Source: Bacillus sp. J37 (GTDB taxonomy: Bacteria > Bacillota > Bacilli > Bacillales > Bacillaceae). Taken from it: a stretch of 34,036 nucleotides of DNA. Shown piece after piece: positions 9,202 to 17,072 of this stretch; within the stretch, counting starts at the first letter, position 1; the number at the start of each line of letters is the position of its first letter. A program made the position numbers and the translations under genes. The notes under the pieces were generated by a model. The model did no database searches, was not told the origin of the DNA, and saw only the letters and a program-made list of their open reading frames with translations. The stretch lies in NCBI RefSeq assembly GCF_000518865.1, contig NZ_JAEK01000025.1, forward strand, positions 1-34,036, given 5' to 3'.

Positions 9202-10383
9202 ATGCGTTTATTGCATACGGCAGATTGGCATCTGGGCAGAGCTCTTGAAGGAAGAAGCCGGCTGGCAGAACAGGCACAATTTATTGACGAGCTTGTCAGA
9301 ATAGTCGAGGAAGAAAAGGTTGATGCCATTTTAATGGCCGGAGATGCCTTTGATACAGTGAACCCGCCTGCTGCGGCAGAACAATTATTCTATGATGGAC
9401 TATCCAGATTATCGGACAACGGCAAACGTCCCATTGTTGTCATTGCAGGAAACCATGATAATCCGGATCGATTATCTGCTGCATCTCCATTGGCTGGTAA
9501 TCATTCCATTCATTTAATAGGATATCCGAAGACAGAGGTTATTAAGGTAGATATACCTGCAGTCAACCAACAAATGATGGTTGCGGCACTCGCTTATCCT
9601 TCTGAAGCTCGCCTTGAGCAAGTGTTATCACAGGAACACGATGAAGTTCTCCTTCGAAATAAATATGATGAACGAATACGTGATTTATTTTCAATCATGA
9701 GTAAGCAATTTCAGCAAGATACAGTCAATATTGCCATGAGTCATATTCATGTAGCAGGTGGAAGCTCTTCTGATTCAGAGCGGCCAATCGAAGTAGGCGG
9801 GGCATATACTGTTGCGGCAACAAGTATGCCCAAAGACGCTCAATATGTAGCATTAGGTCACTTGCATCGCCCGCAAAATATGAAGCGTGCAAGTACGTTG
9901 ACAAGATATTCTGGTTCTCCGCTTGCATATAGTTTTTCGGAAATCGGCTATACCAAATCGGTTACAATTCTTGATGCTGAACCAAATCAACCGGTTGTCA
10001 TGAAAGAAATTCCGTTATCATCCGGAAAGCCGTTAGTGAAATGGAAGGCGACCGATGGAATTAGTCAGGTTCATCAATGGCTAGATGAAGGAAGAGATTC
10101 AAACGCTTGGATTGATTTAGAAATCCACTTAACAAGCACATTATCTATTGAAGAAATCCATCGATTACGCAAATGGCATCCAGGTTTTATCCATATTCGT
10201 CCTGTTTTCCAAGCAGAACAGGAAGTAGCAGCAACAAGAGAAGCAAATCTGCCGATTGATCAATTGTTTACACAATTTTATGAAAAACAAACAGGTGGAG
10301 CCAAACCTGAAGATGAGCTTATTAAACTGTTTTTGGAACTGGTCAATCAGGATGAGGTGCAAGAGGAAGGTGATGAAGCATGA
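9202..10383 (+). CDS. sbcD: Nuclease SbcCD subunit D (Mre11-like)
   Basis: SbcD, 393 aa, metal-dependent phosphoesterase of the SbcCD (Rad50/Mre11) complex that opens hairpins and protein-blocked DNA ends. Metal-binding motifs are all visible: DWH (Asp8, His10), GD (Asp48), GNHD (Asn84-His85-Asp86), SHIH (His181) and GHLH (His220, His222). The ATG at 9202 is preceded by GAAAGGA; an overlapping earlier reading frame has no relation to the family. The TGA overlaps the sbcC ATG by four bases (ATGA), so the two subunits are translationally coupled, which suits a fixed subunit ratio. Confidence 0.97.
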   Translation: MRLLHTADWHLGRALEGRSRLAEQAQFIDELVRIVEEEKVDAILMAGDAFDTVNPPAAAEQLFYDGLSRLSDNGKRPIVVIAGNHDNPDRLSAASPLAGNHSIHLIGYPKTEVIKVDIPAVNQQMMVAALAYPSEARLEQVLSQEHDEVLLRNKYDERIRDLFSIMSKQFQQDTVNIAMSHIHVAGGSSSDSERPIEVGGAYTVAATSMPKDAQYVALGHLHRPQNMKRASTLTRYSGSPLAYSFSEIGYTKSVTILDAEPNQPVVMKEIPLSSGKPLVKWKATDGISQVHQWLDEGRDSNAWIDLEIHLTSTLSIEEIHRLRKWHPGFIHIRPVFQAEQEVAATREANLPIDQLFTQFYEKQTGGAKPEDELIKLFLELVNQDEVQEEGDEA

Positions 10384-13300
10384 AGCCTATTTCATTAAGT
10401 GTTGCTGGTCTGCATAGTTTTCGTGAAAAGCAGACCATTCAATTTGATTCTCTTTGCGATGGAGGGATTTTCGGAATTTTTGGTCCAACTGGAAGCGGAA
10501 AATCATCCATTTTAGATGCGATGACACTTGCTTTATATGGAAAAGTGGAGCGGGCGATGAACAATACACATGGCATCCTTAATCATGCGGAAGATCAGCT
10601 ATCGGTTTCCTTCATCTTTGAACTTGAAAATGCTTCAGCAAAGAAAAGGTATATCGTTGAACGTGTGTTTAAACGAACAGATGATATTAGAGTGAAAACT
10701 GCTATATGCCGATTAATTGAAGAGGATGAAGAACATATTGTTCTGGCTGACAAGGCGGTGGATGTAAATGAAAAAATCTATGGATTGCTCGGGCTGACAA
10801 TTGATGATTTTACTCGTGCCGTTGTGTTGCCGCAAGGAAAATTTGCTGAATTTTTATCTTTAAAAGGGGCAGAAAGAAGGCAAATGCTTCAGCGTTTATT
10901 CCATCTAGAGCAATATGGTGATCAATTGCTGAAAAAGTTAAAAAAACGCTTAGCTTCAACCCGTATTGAACGAAATGAACTGGAAGCAGAAAAAACAGGG
11001 TTAGGTGATGCGTCAGTCGAGGCAGTTGAAGAAGCGAAAAATCATGTGAATGAAGCAAAAATCTTGTTAGAAAAGCGTCAAAAAGAGCTAGAAAGTGTCA
11101 CAAAAGACTTTGAGCAAAAACAAACTCATTGGAATTTGCAGTTGGAAAAGGCTGAAATTGAAAAAGAAATGATGTCTGTAAAAAAAGCAGAAGAACAAAT
11201 TGCCGCTTTAGAAAAACAATTGAAGTCTGCAGAGGAAGCAGAGGCTTTAAGACCGTATGCCGAAGCCCTTCAGGCTAGGAAAAAGGAAAAAAATGAAGAA
11301 GAAATCAACTTGATTACTGCTAAAAAAAGCTATGAAAAAATGAAAGAAAAGTACGAAATAACAAGTCGGGAGTATGAGGAAATTCGGGCGGAAAAAGCGG
11401 AACAGGAACCGTTGCTTGTAACAAAGCGTGAGAAGCTATTACAGTTGCAAAAGGTTGAAGAGGAGCTTGAACAGGAGCGAAAGCTGCTTCAAGAAGCAGA
11501 AAAAGAGTACGTTAACCTCCAAAAACAGCGGGAACATCATCAGTCATTATTAGTAAAGACTCAACAGTTAGTAGAAAAAGCTGTTAATAAACAACAAGTA
11601 TTAAAAGATGAGCTGCAAAACAATGTGGTGACGACAAAGGATCGTGATCAAGCACGTGGTGCGATAGATGCGAAACAACATGTACTTAGAAGTAAGCAGC
11701 AATATGTTGAAACAGCTGAATTACTAAATAGAAAAACAAAAGCTATTCAGACCGAAAAGGAGAAAGAAGGTTTAACAACCGAGCAATTACAAAGAAATAA
11801 ACAACAGTTAATAACACATTTTCGTGAGTTAAATAAGCTTTATTATTATGTAGCTGAGCGGGAAAATGAATATAAGCAGACAGTTTCAATCGCTAAAAAT
11901 AGAGTGGAAAAAGCGGTTAAGGAAGAAGAAAAGGCGAAAAGCAAAAAACTTGCATATGAATTAGTTAAGAATTTAAAAGAAGGTGAGCCTTGTCCGGTTT
12001 GTGGGTCTTGTCATCATCCTAGTCCTGTTCATGCTGAACCAGATCATGACAAGCTGGAAAGTTTGTCAGAATCAATGAAGCAACAGCTTGAACAGCTGCA
12101 AATGTTAGGGCATGAGCCACAATCTTTAAAGGTGAAGGCGGAAGGTTTATCAGAGCAGCTTGTTTCAGAATTTGAATTTTTGCAAGCAGTGAAACAAACA
12201 GAAGATATTCAAGTAAACGAAATACTCCAAAATGCTCAGGATGTATCAATTGAACAAATGTCTCACCTTCTTCAAACTGAATTCAAACGACTAATCCAGG
12301 ATTATTTACAAGTAAGAGATGCTATAGAGAAACTGGTAAAACAGTACCGCGAATGCCAGAAGGAGGAAATAAGAAGGAAAGACAGTATCTCCTCAGCGGT
12401 TTTGGATGCTAAAGAGTGGGAAGATAAGGTGAATTCATACAAGGAAAGCTATGAACAAAGCTTGTCTTATTATAATGAGAAATTCGCAGTGATCCCTTTT
12501 GAAGAGGTTGAAAAGAGACAACAAGAAATTTCGGAAAAAGATGCTGCCAATGAACTCCTAACAGAAAGAATTCAAAAAAGTTTCTCTTTTATTGAAGAAC
12601 AACAAGCATTAGTGAAAGAACAAGAACAGGTGAATCAACAACTAACAGAGCAGCAAATTGCATTAAATGCAACGTTGCAAAATCGTCGTTCATCCGTCAA
12701 GAATAAGGAAGAAAGGCTAAATGGAATAACAATTGAGATGACCATTGCTGCACAAATCCAGGAAACTGAATCACAAATTAAGAATTTGATAGAGAAAGAA
12801 AATAACCTATATGAATTATGGCAAAAAGAGTCAAACGAGCTTCATACACTGCAAAGTGAACAAACAGCACATGAAAAATCATTAAACCAAGCAGCCAGAC
12901 AAGTTGAAGAGTCTGAGAAAGCCTGGGAACAAGCCAAACATAACACAGACTTTTTAACGATTGAAGAAACACTGGCTTCTCTATTATCTTCTGATGAGAG
13001 ACAACAAATGAAACTGAAAATAGAAGCTTTTAAGGATAAAATGAAACAACTTAACACAGACTTAAACCGAATCAAAGAGAAATTAGAAGGAAAAGCGGTC
13101 ACACCAGAGCAATGGGATCATATCCAAATGATAAGACATGAGATGAAGCTGCAAACAGACGAAGCTGTTGCAAATAAAGGAGCAGCAATAAATGCATTAG
13201 AAGTGCTGCTTGATAAACATGAACGCTTTACTGCTATTGAAAATAAGCAAAAAGAACTTGATGACATGCTGCAAAAACTTGAAAAGCTTCAATCCGTATT

Positions 13301-13778
13301 TAAAGGAAATAGCTTTGTAGAGTATGTGGCAGAAGAACAACTGCAGCAAGTCAGTCGAGATGCTTCTGAACGTTTATCTCTGTTAACACGTGGCCGCTAT
13401 GCAATCGAAGTGGATTCTCAAGGTGGCTTCATCATGAGAGATGACGCAAATGGCGGAGTCAGACGCCCTGTTTCAACACTGTCCGGTGGGGAAACCTTCC
13501 TCACATCTTTAGCTCTTGCGTTATCATTATCAACTCAAATTCAATTAAGGGGAGAATACCCGCTTCAATTTTTCTTCTTGGATGAAGGATTTGGTACACT
13601 TGATGTTGAGTTACTTGATACCGTGATTTCAGCACTGGAAAAGCTTCAAGCACAAAACCTGTCAGTTGGAGTAATAAGTCATGTCCAGGAATTAAGGGCC
13701 AGATTACCAAGAAAACTAATTGTCGAACCGGCCGAACCTTCCGGAAAAGGAACTTCTGTTTATGTAGAATCTCTCTAA
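10380..13778 (+). CDS. sbcC: Nuclease SbcCD subunit C (Rad50-like SMC ATPase)
   Basis: SbcC, 1132 aa, ATPase that clamps DNA and regulates SbcD. Walker A GPTGSGKS lies at residues 35-42. The Q-loop region includes VLPQGKFAEFL. Two very long Glu/Lys/Gln-rich coiled-coil arms flank a zinc hook CPVC (Cys538, Cys541), through which two complexes join. The ABC signature LSGGE is at 1034-1038 and Walker B with catalytic glutamate is FFLDEGFGTLD (Asp1068, Glu1069). Nothing essential is missing. yisB begins 22 bases downstream and is probably in the same transcript. Confidence 0.97.
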   Translation: MKPISLSVAGLHSFREKQTIQFDSLCDGGIFGIFGPTGSGKSSILDAMTLALYGKVERAMNNTHGILNHAEDQLSVSFIFELENASAKKRYIVERVFKRTDDIRVKTAICRLIEEDEEHIVLADKAVDVNEKIYGLLGLTIDDFTRAVVLPQGKFAEFLSLKGAERRQMLQRLFHLEQYGDQLLKKLKKRLASTRIERNELEAEKTGLGDASVEAVEEAKNHVNEAKILLEKRQKELESVTKDFEQKQTHWNLQLEKAEIEKEMMSVKKAEEQIAALEKQLKSAEEAEALRPYAEALQARKKEKNEEEINLITAKKSYEKMKEKYEITSREYEEIRAEKAEQEPLLVTKREKLLQLQKVEEELEQERKLLQEAEKEYVNLQKQREHHQSLLVKTQQLVEKAVNKQQVLKDELQNNVVTTKDRDQARGAIDAKQHVLRSKQQYVETAELLNRKTKAIQTEKEKEGLTTEQLQRNKQQLITHFRELNKLYYYVAERENEYKQTVSIAKNRVEKAVKEEEKAKSKKLAYELVKNLKEGEPCPVCGSCHHPSPVHAEPDHDKLESLSESMKQQLEQLQMLGHEPQSLKVKAEGLSEQLVSEFEFLQAVKQTEDIQVNEILQNAQDVSIEQMSHLLQTEFKRLIQDYLQVRDAIEKLVKQYRECQKEEIRRKDSISSAVLDAKEWEDKVNSYKESYEQSLSYYNEKFAVIPFEEVEKRQQEISEKDAANELLTERIQKSFSFIEEQQALVKEQEQVNQQLTEQQIALNATLQNRRSSVKNKEERLNGITIEMTIAAQIQETESQIKNLIEKENNLYELWQKESNELHTLQSEQTAHEKSLNQAARQVEESEKAWEQAKHNTDFLTIEETLASLLSSDERQQMKLKIEAFKDKMKQLNTDLNRIKEKLEGKAVTPEQWDHIQMIRHEMKLQTDEAVANKGAAINALEVLLDKHERFTAIENKQKELDDMLQKLEKLQSVFKGNSFVEYVAEEQLQQVSRDASERLSLLTRGRYAIEVDSQGGFIMRDDANGGVRRPVSTLSGGETFLTSLALALSLSTQIQLRGEYPLQFFFLDEGFGTLDVELLDTVISALEKLQAQNLSVGVISHVQELRARLPRKLIVEPAEPSGKGTSVYVESL

Positions 13779-13800
13779 TGCTAAAAGGATTGAAACAGAT

Positions 13801-14109
13801 ATGGGGAAGAAAAGGGAATTCGGTACATGTGAATTATGTGAAAGAGAAGAGGTTGAAACAACCATTCACCATTTAACACCTAAAGAAATGGGTGGAACCT
13901 TTTTACCGACAGCCAAGCTCTGCATAGCCTGCCATAAACAAATTCATGCACTCTATACGAACGAGGAATTAGCAGCGAGGCTTTCAACAATCCAAGAGTT
14001 AAAACAAGATGAAAAACTCAAAAGCTTCATTAAATGGATTCGTAAGCAACCATCAACAAAGTTGGTTCAAACGAGAAAATCAAATGAACGGAAACAAAAA
14101 AGGCGTTAA
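13801..14109 (+). CDS. yisB: Small HNH-domain protein YisB
   Basis: A 102-aa HNH-family protein. The fold-defining residues are CELC (Cys10, Cys13), the HH pair at 23-24 (the catalytic His position) and CIACHKQIH (Cys41, Cys44, His45, His49), so a zinc-stabilised beta-beta-alpha-metal nuclease core occupies about residues 8-52. The C-terminus is strongly basic (KSNERKQKRR), good for nucleic acid contact. It holds the same place after sbcC as yisB in B. subtilis. The closeness to AddAB and SbcCD suggests a DNA-related role, but substrate and activity are not known. AAAAGG at 13784-13789 is a somewhat distant ribosome site. Confidence 0.85.
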   Translation: MGKKREFGTCELCEREEVETTIHHLTPKEMGGTFLPTAKLCIACHKQIHALYTNEELAARLSTIQELKQDEKLKSFIKWIRKQPSTKLVQTRKSNERKQKRR

Positions 14110-14141
14110 AAATGGTCAAGCATACTGCATGGCCATTTTTT
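14109..14141. terminator. Bidirectional terminator between yisB and gerPF
   Basis: AAAATGGTC (14109-14117) pairs with GGCCATTTT (from 14131) and is followed by TTTTT. On the other strand the same stem also ends in a T-run. It separates the convergent repair and gerP operons. Confidence 0.7.
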
Positions 14142-14159
14142 ACTGTTTTAAATCTTGAT

Positions 14160-14194
14160 AAAAGGAAGATGCTATAACAACATCCTCCTCTTTT
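14160..14194 (-). terminator. Weak stem-loop after gerPF
   Basis: On the - strand AAAAGAGGAGGATG pairs imperfectly with CATCTTCCTTTT just after the gerPF stop, followed by a short T-containing tail. The shared terminator at 14109-14141 probably does most of the work. Confidence 0.3.
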
Positions 14195-14204
14195 AACATT
14201 CTGT

Positions 14205-14423
14205 TTAATTATTAGCAACCATGTTTTGATCAGCTACATCAGGATCAATTAAATTAGTAGCACTTATTCCATTATTAATAATATGGAAATCACCTGTGCT
14301 TCCCCCGCCAGACCCTGAGGCAGACTTTGACTGGCTTTTTGGAGCAAGATAGAACGTGTCACCAAAATTAACTACTCCTCCACCTACATGATTAATCTTA
14401 ATCGGACCGACAATTGCTGGCAT
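14205..14423 (-). CDS. gerPF: Spore germination protein GerPF
   Basis: GerPF, 72 aa, one of six GerP proteins in the spore inner coat needed for nutrient germinants to pass through the coat to their receptors. It begins MPAIVGPIKINHVGGG, as GerPA/GerPF-family members do, and has a Gly/Ser-rich centre (SASGSGGGSTGD). The start is the ATG at 14423: AAAGGGTG lies six bases upstream, while an in-frame GTG three codons earlier falls inside that site. It is separated from gerPE by 93 bases holding its own SigmaK-like promoter. Confidence 0.92.
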   Translation of the reverse strand: MPAIVGPIKINHVGGGVVNFGDTFYLAPKSQSKSASGSGGGSTGDFHIINNGISATNLIDPDVADQNMVANN

Positions 14424-14454
14424 ATAAAACACCCTTTATAGTTTACTACTACAT

Positions 14455-14483
14455 TACAATATGCTGGGTATATTAAATATGTT
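14455..14483 (-). promoter_or_regulatory. SigmaK-type promoter for gerPF inside the gerP operon
   Basis: On the - strand CATATTGTA (complement of 14455-14463) matches the SigmaK -10 consensus CATANNNTA. The -35 AC (complement of 14481-14482) is 17 bases upstream. A start near 14447 would give a leader of about 25 nt before the gerPF ATG. Confidence 0.5.
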
Positions 14484-14516
14484 CTGACTACACTGAAACA
14501 TCTACCGGGCCTTTCT

Positions 14517-14891
14517 TTATCCGTTTTCACCCTTTAATTGTCGGATATGTTTCACTCTGGCTTCAGCTATAATATCTTTTGTAGATCCAATGTGAAAAAC
14601 AGCAGAACTTGAAAGAGCTGCAATATTAACAAAAGAAACATTGATCATTGGTTTTTCATGGAAAAAATTCGTTGTTATTGCTTCATAGATAATCGGTTGA
14701 GGAATTTCTTCCTGAAAGGCTTGAAACATAGAGGTATCTCCTTCATAGTCGAAAAACCTTTCCTCCTCACGCTGTACGGCCAGGACATTTGTTGTAGGCT
14801 TTATCTGAAAAGAATCACCAATCTGAAAAACAGAACTTAGCCCGACAGAATTTACATAAGCGGATGAAACATTTGACTGCCGATTAATCAT
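14517..14891 (-). CDS. gerPE: Spore germination protein GerPE
   Basis: GerPE, 124 aa, spore coat permeability protein. The N-terminal part has SSAYVNSVGLSSVFQIGDS, and a similar pattern returns near the C-terminus as INVSFVNIAALSSSAVFHIGS, so the protein carries two copies of the V-x-SSx-hFxIGS/D motif that GerPB and GerPD have once. The ATG overlaps the gerPD stop (ATGA) and has no strong ribosome site of its own, so translation likely depends on gerPD. Confidence 0.9.
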   Translation of the reverse strand: MINRQSNVSSAYVNSVGLSSVFQIGDSFQIKPTTNVLAVQREEERFFDYEGDTSMFQAFQEEIPQPIIYEAITTNFFHEKPMINVSFVNIAALSSSAVFHIGSTKDIIAEARVKHIRQLKGENG

Positions 14892-15064
14892 TGTGGAGCC
14901 AACGGTACAAGCGGACCGATAATTAGAGATTCAGGAGGCGTATCAAAGACAGATGATAGCGAAATGGTTTGTGTATCTCCAATAAGGAAAACCGATGAAC
15001 TCGCTACCCCGACGATACGGATGTTTCCAACCTCTATATTCCGATTCACAACTGTAAAATTCAT
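14888..15064 (-). CDS. gerPD: Spore germination protein GerPD
   Basis: GerPD, 58 aa, a small spore coat protein of the GerP set. It starts MNFTVVNRNIEVGNIRIVGVASSSVFLIGDT, with the shared SSSVFLIGD motif. The start at 15064 is chosen because AAAGGAG lies 11 bases upstream; an in-frame GTG four codons earlier touches that site. Its upstream side is unusual: a repeat element of about 200 nt lies between gerPC and this gene. The stop overlaps the gerPE ATG. Confidence 0.9.
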   Translation of the reverse strand: MNFTVVNRNIEVGNIRIVGVASSSVFLIGDTQTISLSSVFDTPPESLIIGPLVPLAPQ

Positions 15065-15092
15065 AAGAAAAGTCACTCCTTTATCCCATTCT

Positions 15093-15293
15093 TAACGGGC
15101 AATAAGACTCCGACTTCAAGGTTCGAGAGAAACCTAGAAGATAAGTGGAAGATAACTGCCCGTAATAAAGATCCGACGAATGATTGACGTCCGAGTCAGG
15201 CGAAGCCACAGGATATGGCGTTTTGGGCGTGATAAGTTTCGCTAACCACCACCAGTGGGGGATGAAGAAAAACCCCACTGATGGTAGTCTCAC
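15093..15293. repeat. Structured repeat-like element between gerPC and gerPD
   Basis: A 200-nt block fills the gap between two genes that are normally close together. ACCACCAGTGGGG (15248-15260) pairs with CCCCACTGATGGT (15273-15285), a stem of 12 pairs with one mismatch. CGGGCA at 15098-15103 can pair with TGCCCG about 50 bases on. A 70-residue open frame crosses it but has no family features and no plausible start. The composition resembles a recurrent Bacillus intergenic repeat (GTGGTTAGCGAAACTTATCA on the - strand), but copy number cannot be tested here. Confidence 0.5.
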
Positions 15294-15294
15294 T

Positions 15295-15906
15295 TTACTG
15301 AACAGAATCTTTAGGCAAGTGCTGTAAAAAATGATTTATGGAATTCTCAACATCCTTTTTCACTAAAGCGAAAATTTCCTGTTTCTTTGTTTCAAGAGAG
15401 TCCTGATTCGTTAATGGCTGGAGATTTAAGTAATATTGAATTCGACTATCAATTTGTTTTCGAATATCTGCGATAATATGCTGACGATGAGGTTCATCAA
15501 GCTTTAAATCATATTGTTTCTCTGCATGATGAATATATTGGACACAATCATGACTTAAAAAATGATGAATATCATGTGAGCATTTTTTTAACAATTGATC
15601 ACGAAGCTGTTGTTGGCCTCCATTTACATTCATTCCGTTTTGTTGAACCTCAAAGTTATCGATTTGATCAGGATCGGTTGGATTTAGTCCAATATTTAAC
15701 ACACCATCAAGTTGTTCTACTTTTAATTGATCAAATTTATATTCAATTCTTTCAATATTGGTGACAGGTTGATTTTTTAATTTTTCAATGTCAGTGCGAA
15801 GACCTGTTATTTGTTTGGTAAGTTGTTGAATCATTTTGTCTTGCTGCTGAACATAATGATGCATTTGCTGTAAATAATTCATCATATCGTTATAGTTCAA
15901 AGTCAT
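15295..15906 (-). CDS. gerPC: Spore germination protein GerPC
   Basis: GerPC, 203 aa, the largest GerP protein. It has an N-terminal coiled coil (about residues 5-45: YLQQMHHYVQQQDKMIQQL...) followed by IERIEYKFDQLKVEQLDGVLNIGL, typical of the family, and a mixed helical C-terminus. It may act as a scaffold for the small GerP proteins; that is inference. AAAGGTGGGTGA directly precedes the ATG at 15906. The gap to gerPB upstream is 81 bases, and the gap to gerPD downstream is enlarged by the repeat element. Confidence 0.92.
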   Translation of the reverse strand: MTLNYNDMMNYLQQMHHYVQQQDKMIQQLTKQITGLRTDIEKLKNQPVTNIERIEYKFDQLKVEQLDGVLNIGLNPTDPDQIDNFEVQQNGMNVNGGQQQLRDQLLKKCSHDIHHFLSHDCVQYIHHAEKQYDLKLDEPHRQHIIADIRKQIDSRIQYYLNLQPLTNQDSLETKKQEIFALVKKDVENSINHFLQHLPKDSVQ

Positions 15907-15987
15907 TCACCCACCTTTGTTTCTCGCTCAACAGTTGTTACACATAGTGTATGCACACAATGAAAAATGGGTGAATGCCTAGAACAT

Positions 15988-16227
15988 TTATGATGCGGTA
16001 GTAGGCGAGGTTAATGGAACAACAAGACCATCTGTGGAAGGTGATTGAACACCTGTTGGCGTTGCTGTTTCAATTTGAGGTGCCGGTTGATAAAAGCCGC
16101 CGGTATTATACAAATTTGATAAAGGCTTAATCATGCCTGCACTCCCTATCTGCAATACCGAAGAGTTACTAACTGCATCTACTCGGAGGTAATTAATACA
16201 AATAGATTGATTAATATAAAAATTCAT
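15988..16227 (-). CDS. gerPB: Spore germination protein GerPB
   Basis: GerPB, 79 aa, spore coat permeability protein. It begins MNFYINQSICINYLRVDAVSNSSVLQIGSAG, the family N-terminus including the SSVLQIGS motif, and ends in a Pro/Thr/Ser-rich tail. The start is the second ATG of an ATGATG pair at 16227, with AAAGGAAG seven to eight bases upstream. The reading frame stays open another 25 codons upstream into the end of gerPA, but that extension is not family-like. Confidence 0.92.
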   Translation of the reverse strand: MNFYINQSICINYLRVDAVSNSSVLQIGSAGMIKPLSNLYNTGGFYQPAPQIETATPTGVQSPSTDGLVVPLTSPTTAS

Positions 16228-16264
16228 CATTACACTTCCTTTGTGTTGAAGGCTATGATATGGG

Positions 16265-16486
16265 TTAAAAGTTCCCGGTGATTGGCTGGTCAACAACATC
16301 ATTATCGTACGTATTAGTTACTGAGTTTTGATTGTATATGTTCAATCCATCACCTGTATTAAATGAACCTGCACCTGCAAATGTTTTAACCTCACTATGA
16401 GGAGAAATGGTAATAACATCTCCAACATGCACGATGCTGCTTGTTCCTACACTATTTACCTTAAAAGCTCCTACAATAGCTGGCAT
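16265..16486 (-). CDS. gerPA: Spore germination protein GerPA
   Basis: GerPA, 73 aa, first gene of the gerP operon and a paralogue of GerPF ([23 protein letters not shown] against MPAIVGPIKINHVGGGVVNFGD). ATG at 16486 has AAAGGATG six bases upstream; an in-frame ATG three codons earlier lies inside that site. Transcription probably comes from the SigmaK-like promoter at 16551-16579, which fits coat assembly in the mother cell late in sporulation. Confidence 0.92.
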   Translation of the reverse strand: MPAIVGAFKVNSVGTSSIVHVGDVITISPHSEVKTFAGAGSFNTGDGLNIYNQNSVTNTYDNDVVDQPITGNF

Positions 16487-16550
16487 TTTTAACATCCTTT
16501 GGCATGAAAATGAAAAACAAGAGTAAACATTTGTGACAATTACCTAGTTT

Positions 16551-16579
16551 TAGAATATGAAGCATGTGGAAATGGTGTG
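16551..16579 (-). promoter_or_regulatory. SigmaK-type promoter of the gerP operon
   Basis: On the - strand CATATTCTA (complement of 16551-16559) fits CATANNNTA, and AC (complement of 16577-16578) is 17 bases upstream. The start site would be about 57 nt before the gerPA ATG. The B. subtilis gerP operon is known to be SigmaK-dependent. Confidence 0.65.
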
Positions 16580-16659
16580 AACAATGGGGAGAAAAATAAG
16601 TGTTGAAAAGATCGTTATTGATCATGATAAATTGGAAGGGAAACATGGGACTTTATTTG

Positions 16660-16833
16660 TTAAACATTTCGTGAACTCCCTTTTAATGTTTCTTTGTTAA
16701 GTCCTTTTATTTCTTGTAAAAGCAATAAGTCTAACTCTTGACTGCATTGAATCGTTTTAGTTGAATTAATTCCATGATGTAGAGCTGTTTTGATTAATTG
16801 TTGTCTCTTACGTTCAATTTCATTCACTGGCAT
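16660..16833 (-). CDS. yisI: Spo0E-family aspartyl-phosphate phosphatase YisI
   Basis: A 57-aa protein of the Spo0E family, which removes phosphate from Spo0A~P and so delays sporulation. The family signature is complete: IERKRQQLIKTALHHG at 6-21, then TIQCSQELDLLL, where SQELD (31-35) is the hallmark with the active Asp at 35. The two helices form the expected hairpin. GGAG lies 10 bases before ATG 16833, and TATAAT (complement of 16872-16877) is a possible -10 box. The position between gerPA and yisK is the same as in B. subtilis. Confidence 0.85.
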   Translation of the reverse strand: MPVNEIERKRQQLIKTALHHGINSTKTIQCSQELDLLLLQEIKGLNKETLKGSSRNV

Positions 16834-16953
16834 ATATGGTATTCTCCATTTCGCAAATTTCTATGAGTATTGGACAAGAATATTATACAATGTTTACATG
16901 ATGAAAAGCATATATTTGATAAAATTTCCTAAAATTATACAAAAATTTACAAA

Positions 16954-16979
16954 AGGAAATCCTCTTCTTTATAGCGAAT
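16954..16979 (+). promoter_or_regulatory. SigmaH-like promoter of yisK
   Basis: AGGAAAT (16954-16960) and CGAAT (16975-16979), 14 bases apart, fit the SigmaH pattern RGGAWWW-N12-14-RGAAT with one mismatch. The start would be about 85 nt before yisK. In B. subtilis yisK is reported as SigmaH-controlled, which supports the reading. Confidence 0.5.
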
Positions 16980-17072
16980 ATAGAACATAACTAGATCTGA
17001 ACATAAAAGGAAAAAGGAAAGGTAAAACTAAAAAGCTTTGTTATAGCACGAACAAATGAGGGAGGAAAAACA

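Noticed and set aside
15081-15293. 70-codon open frame on the - strand between gerPC and gerPD
   Set aside because: It covers the structured repeat exactly, has no ribosome site or family features, and is best explained as chance reading of a repeat.
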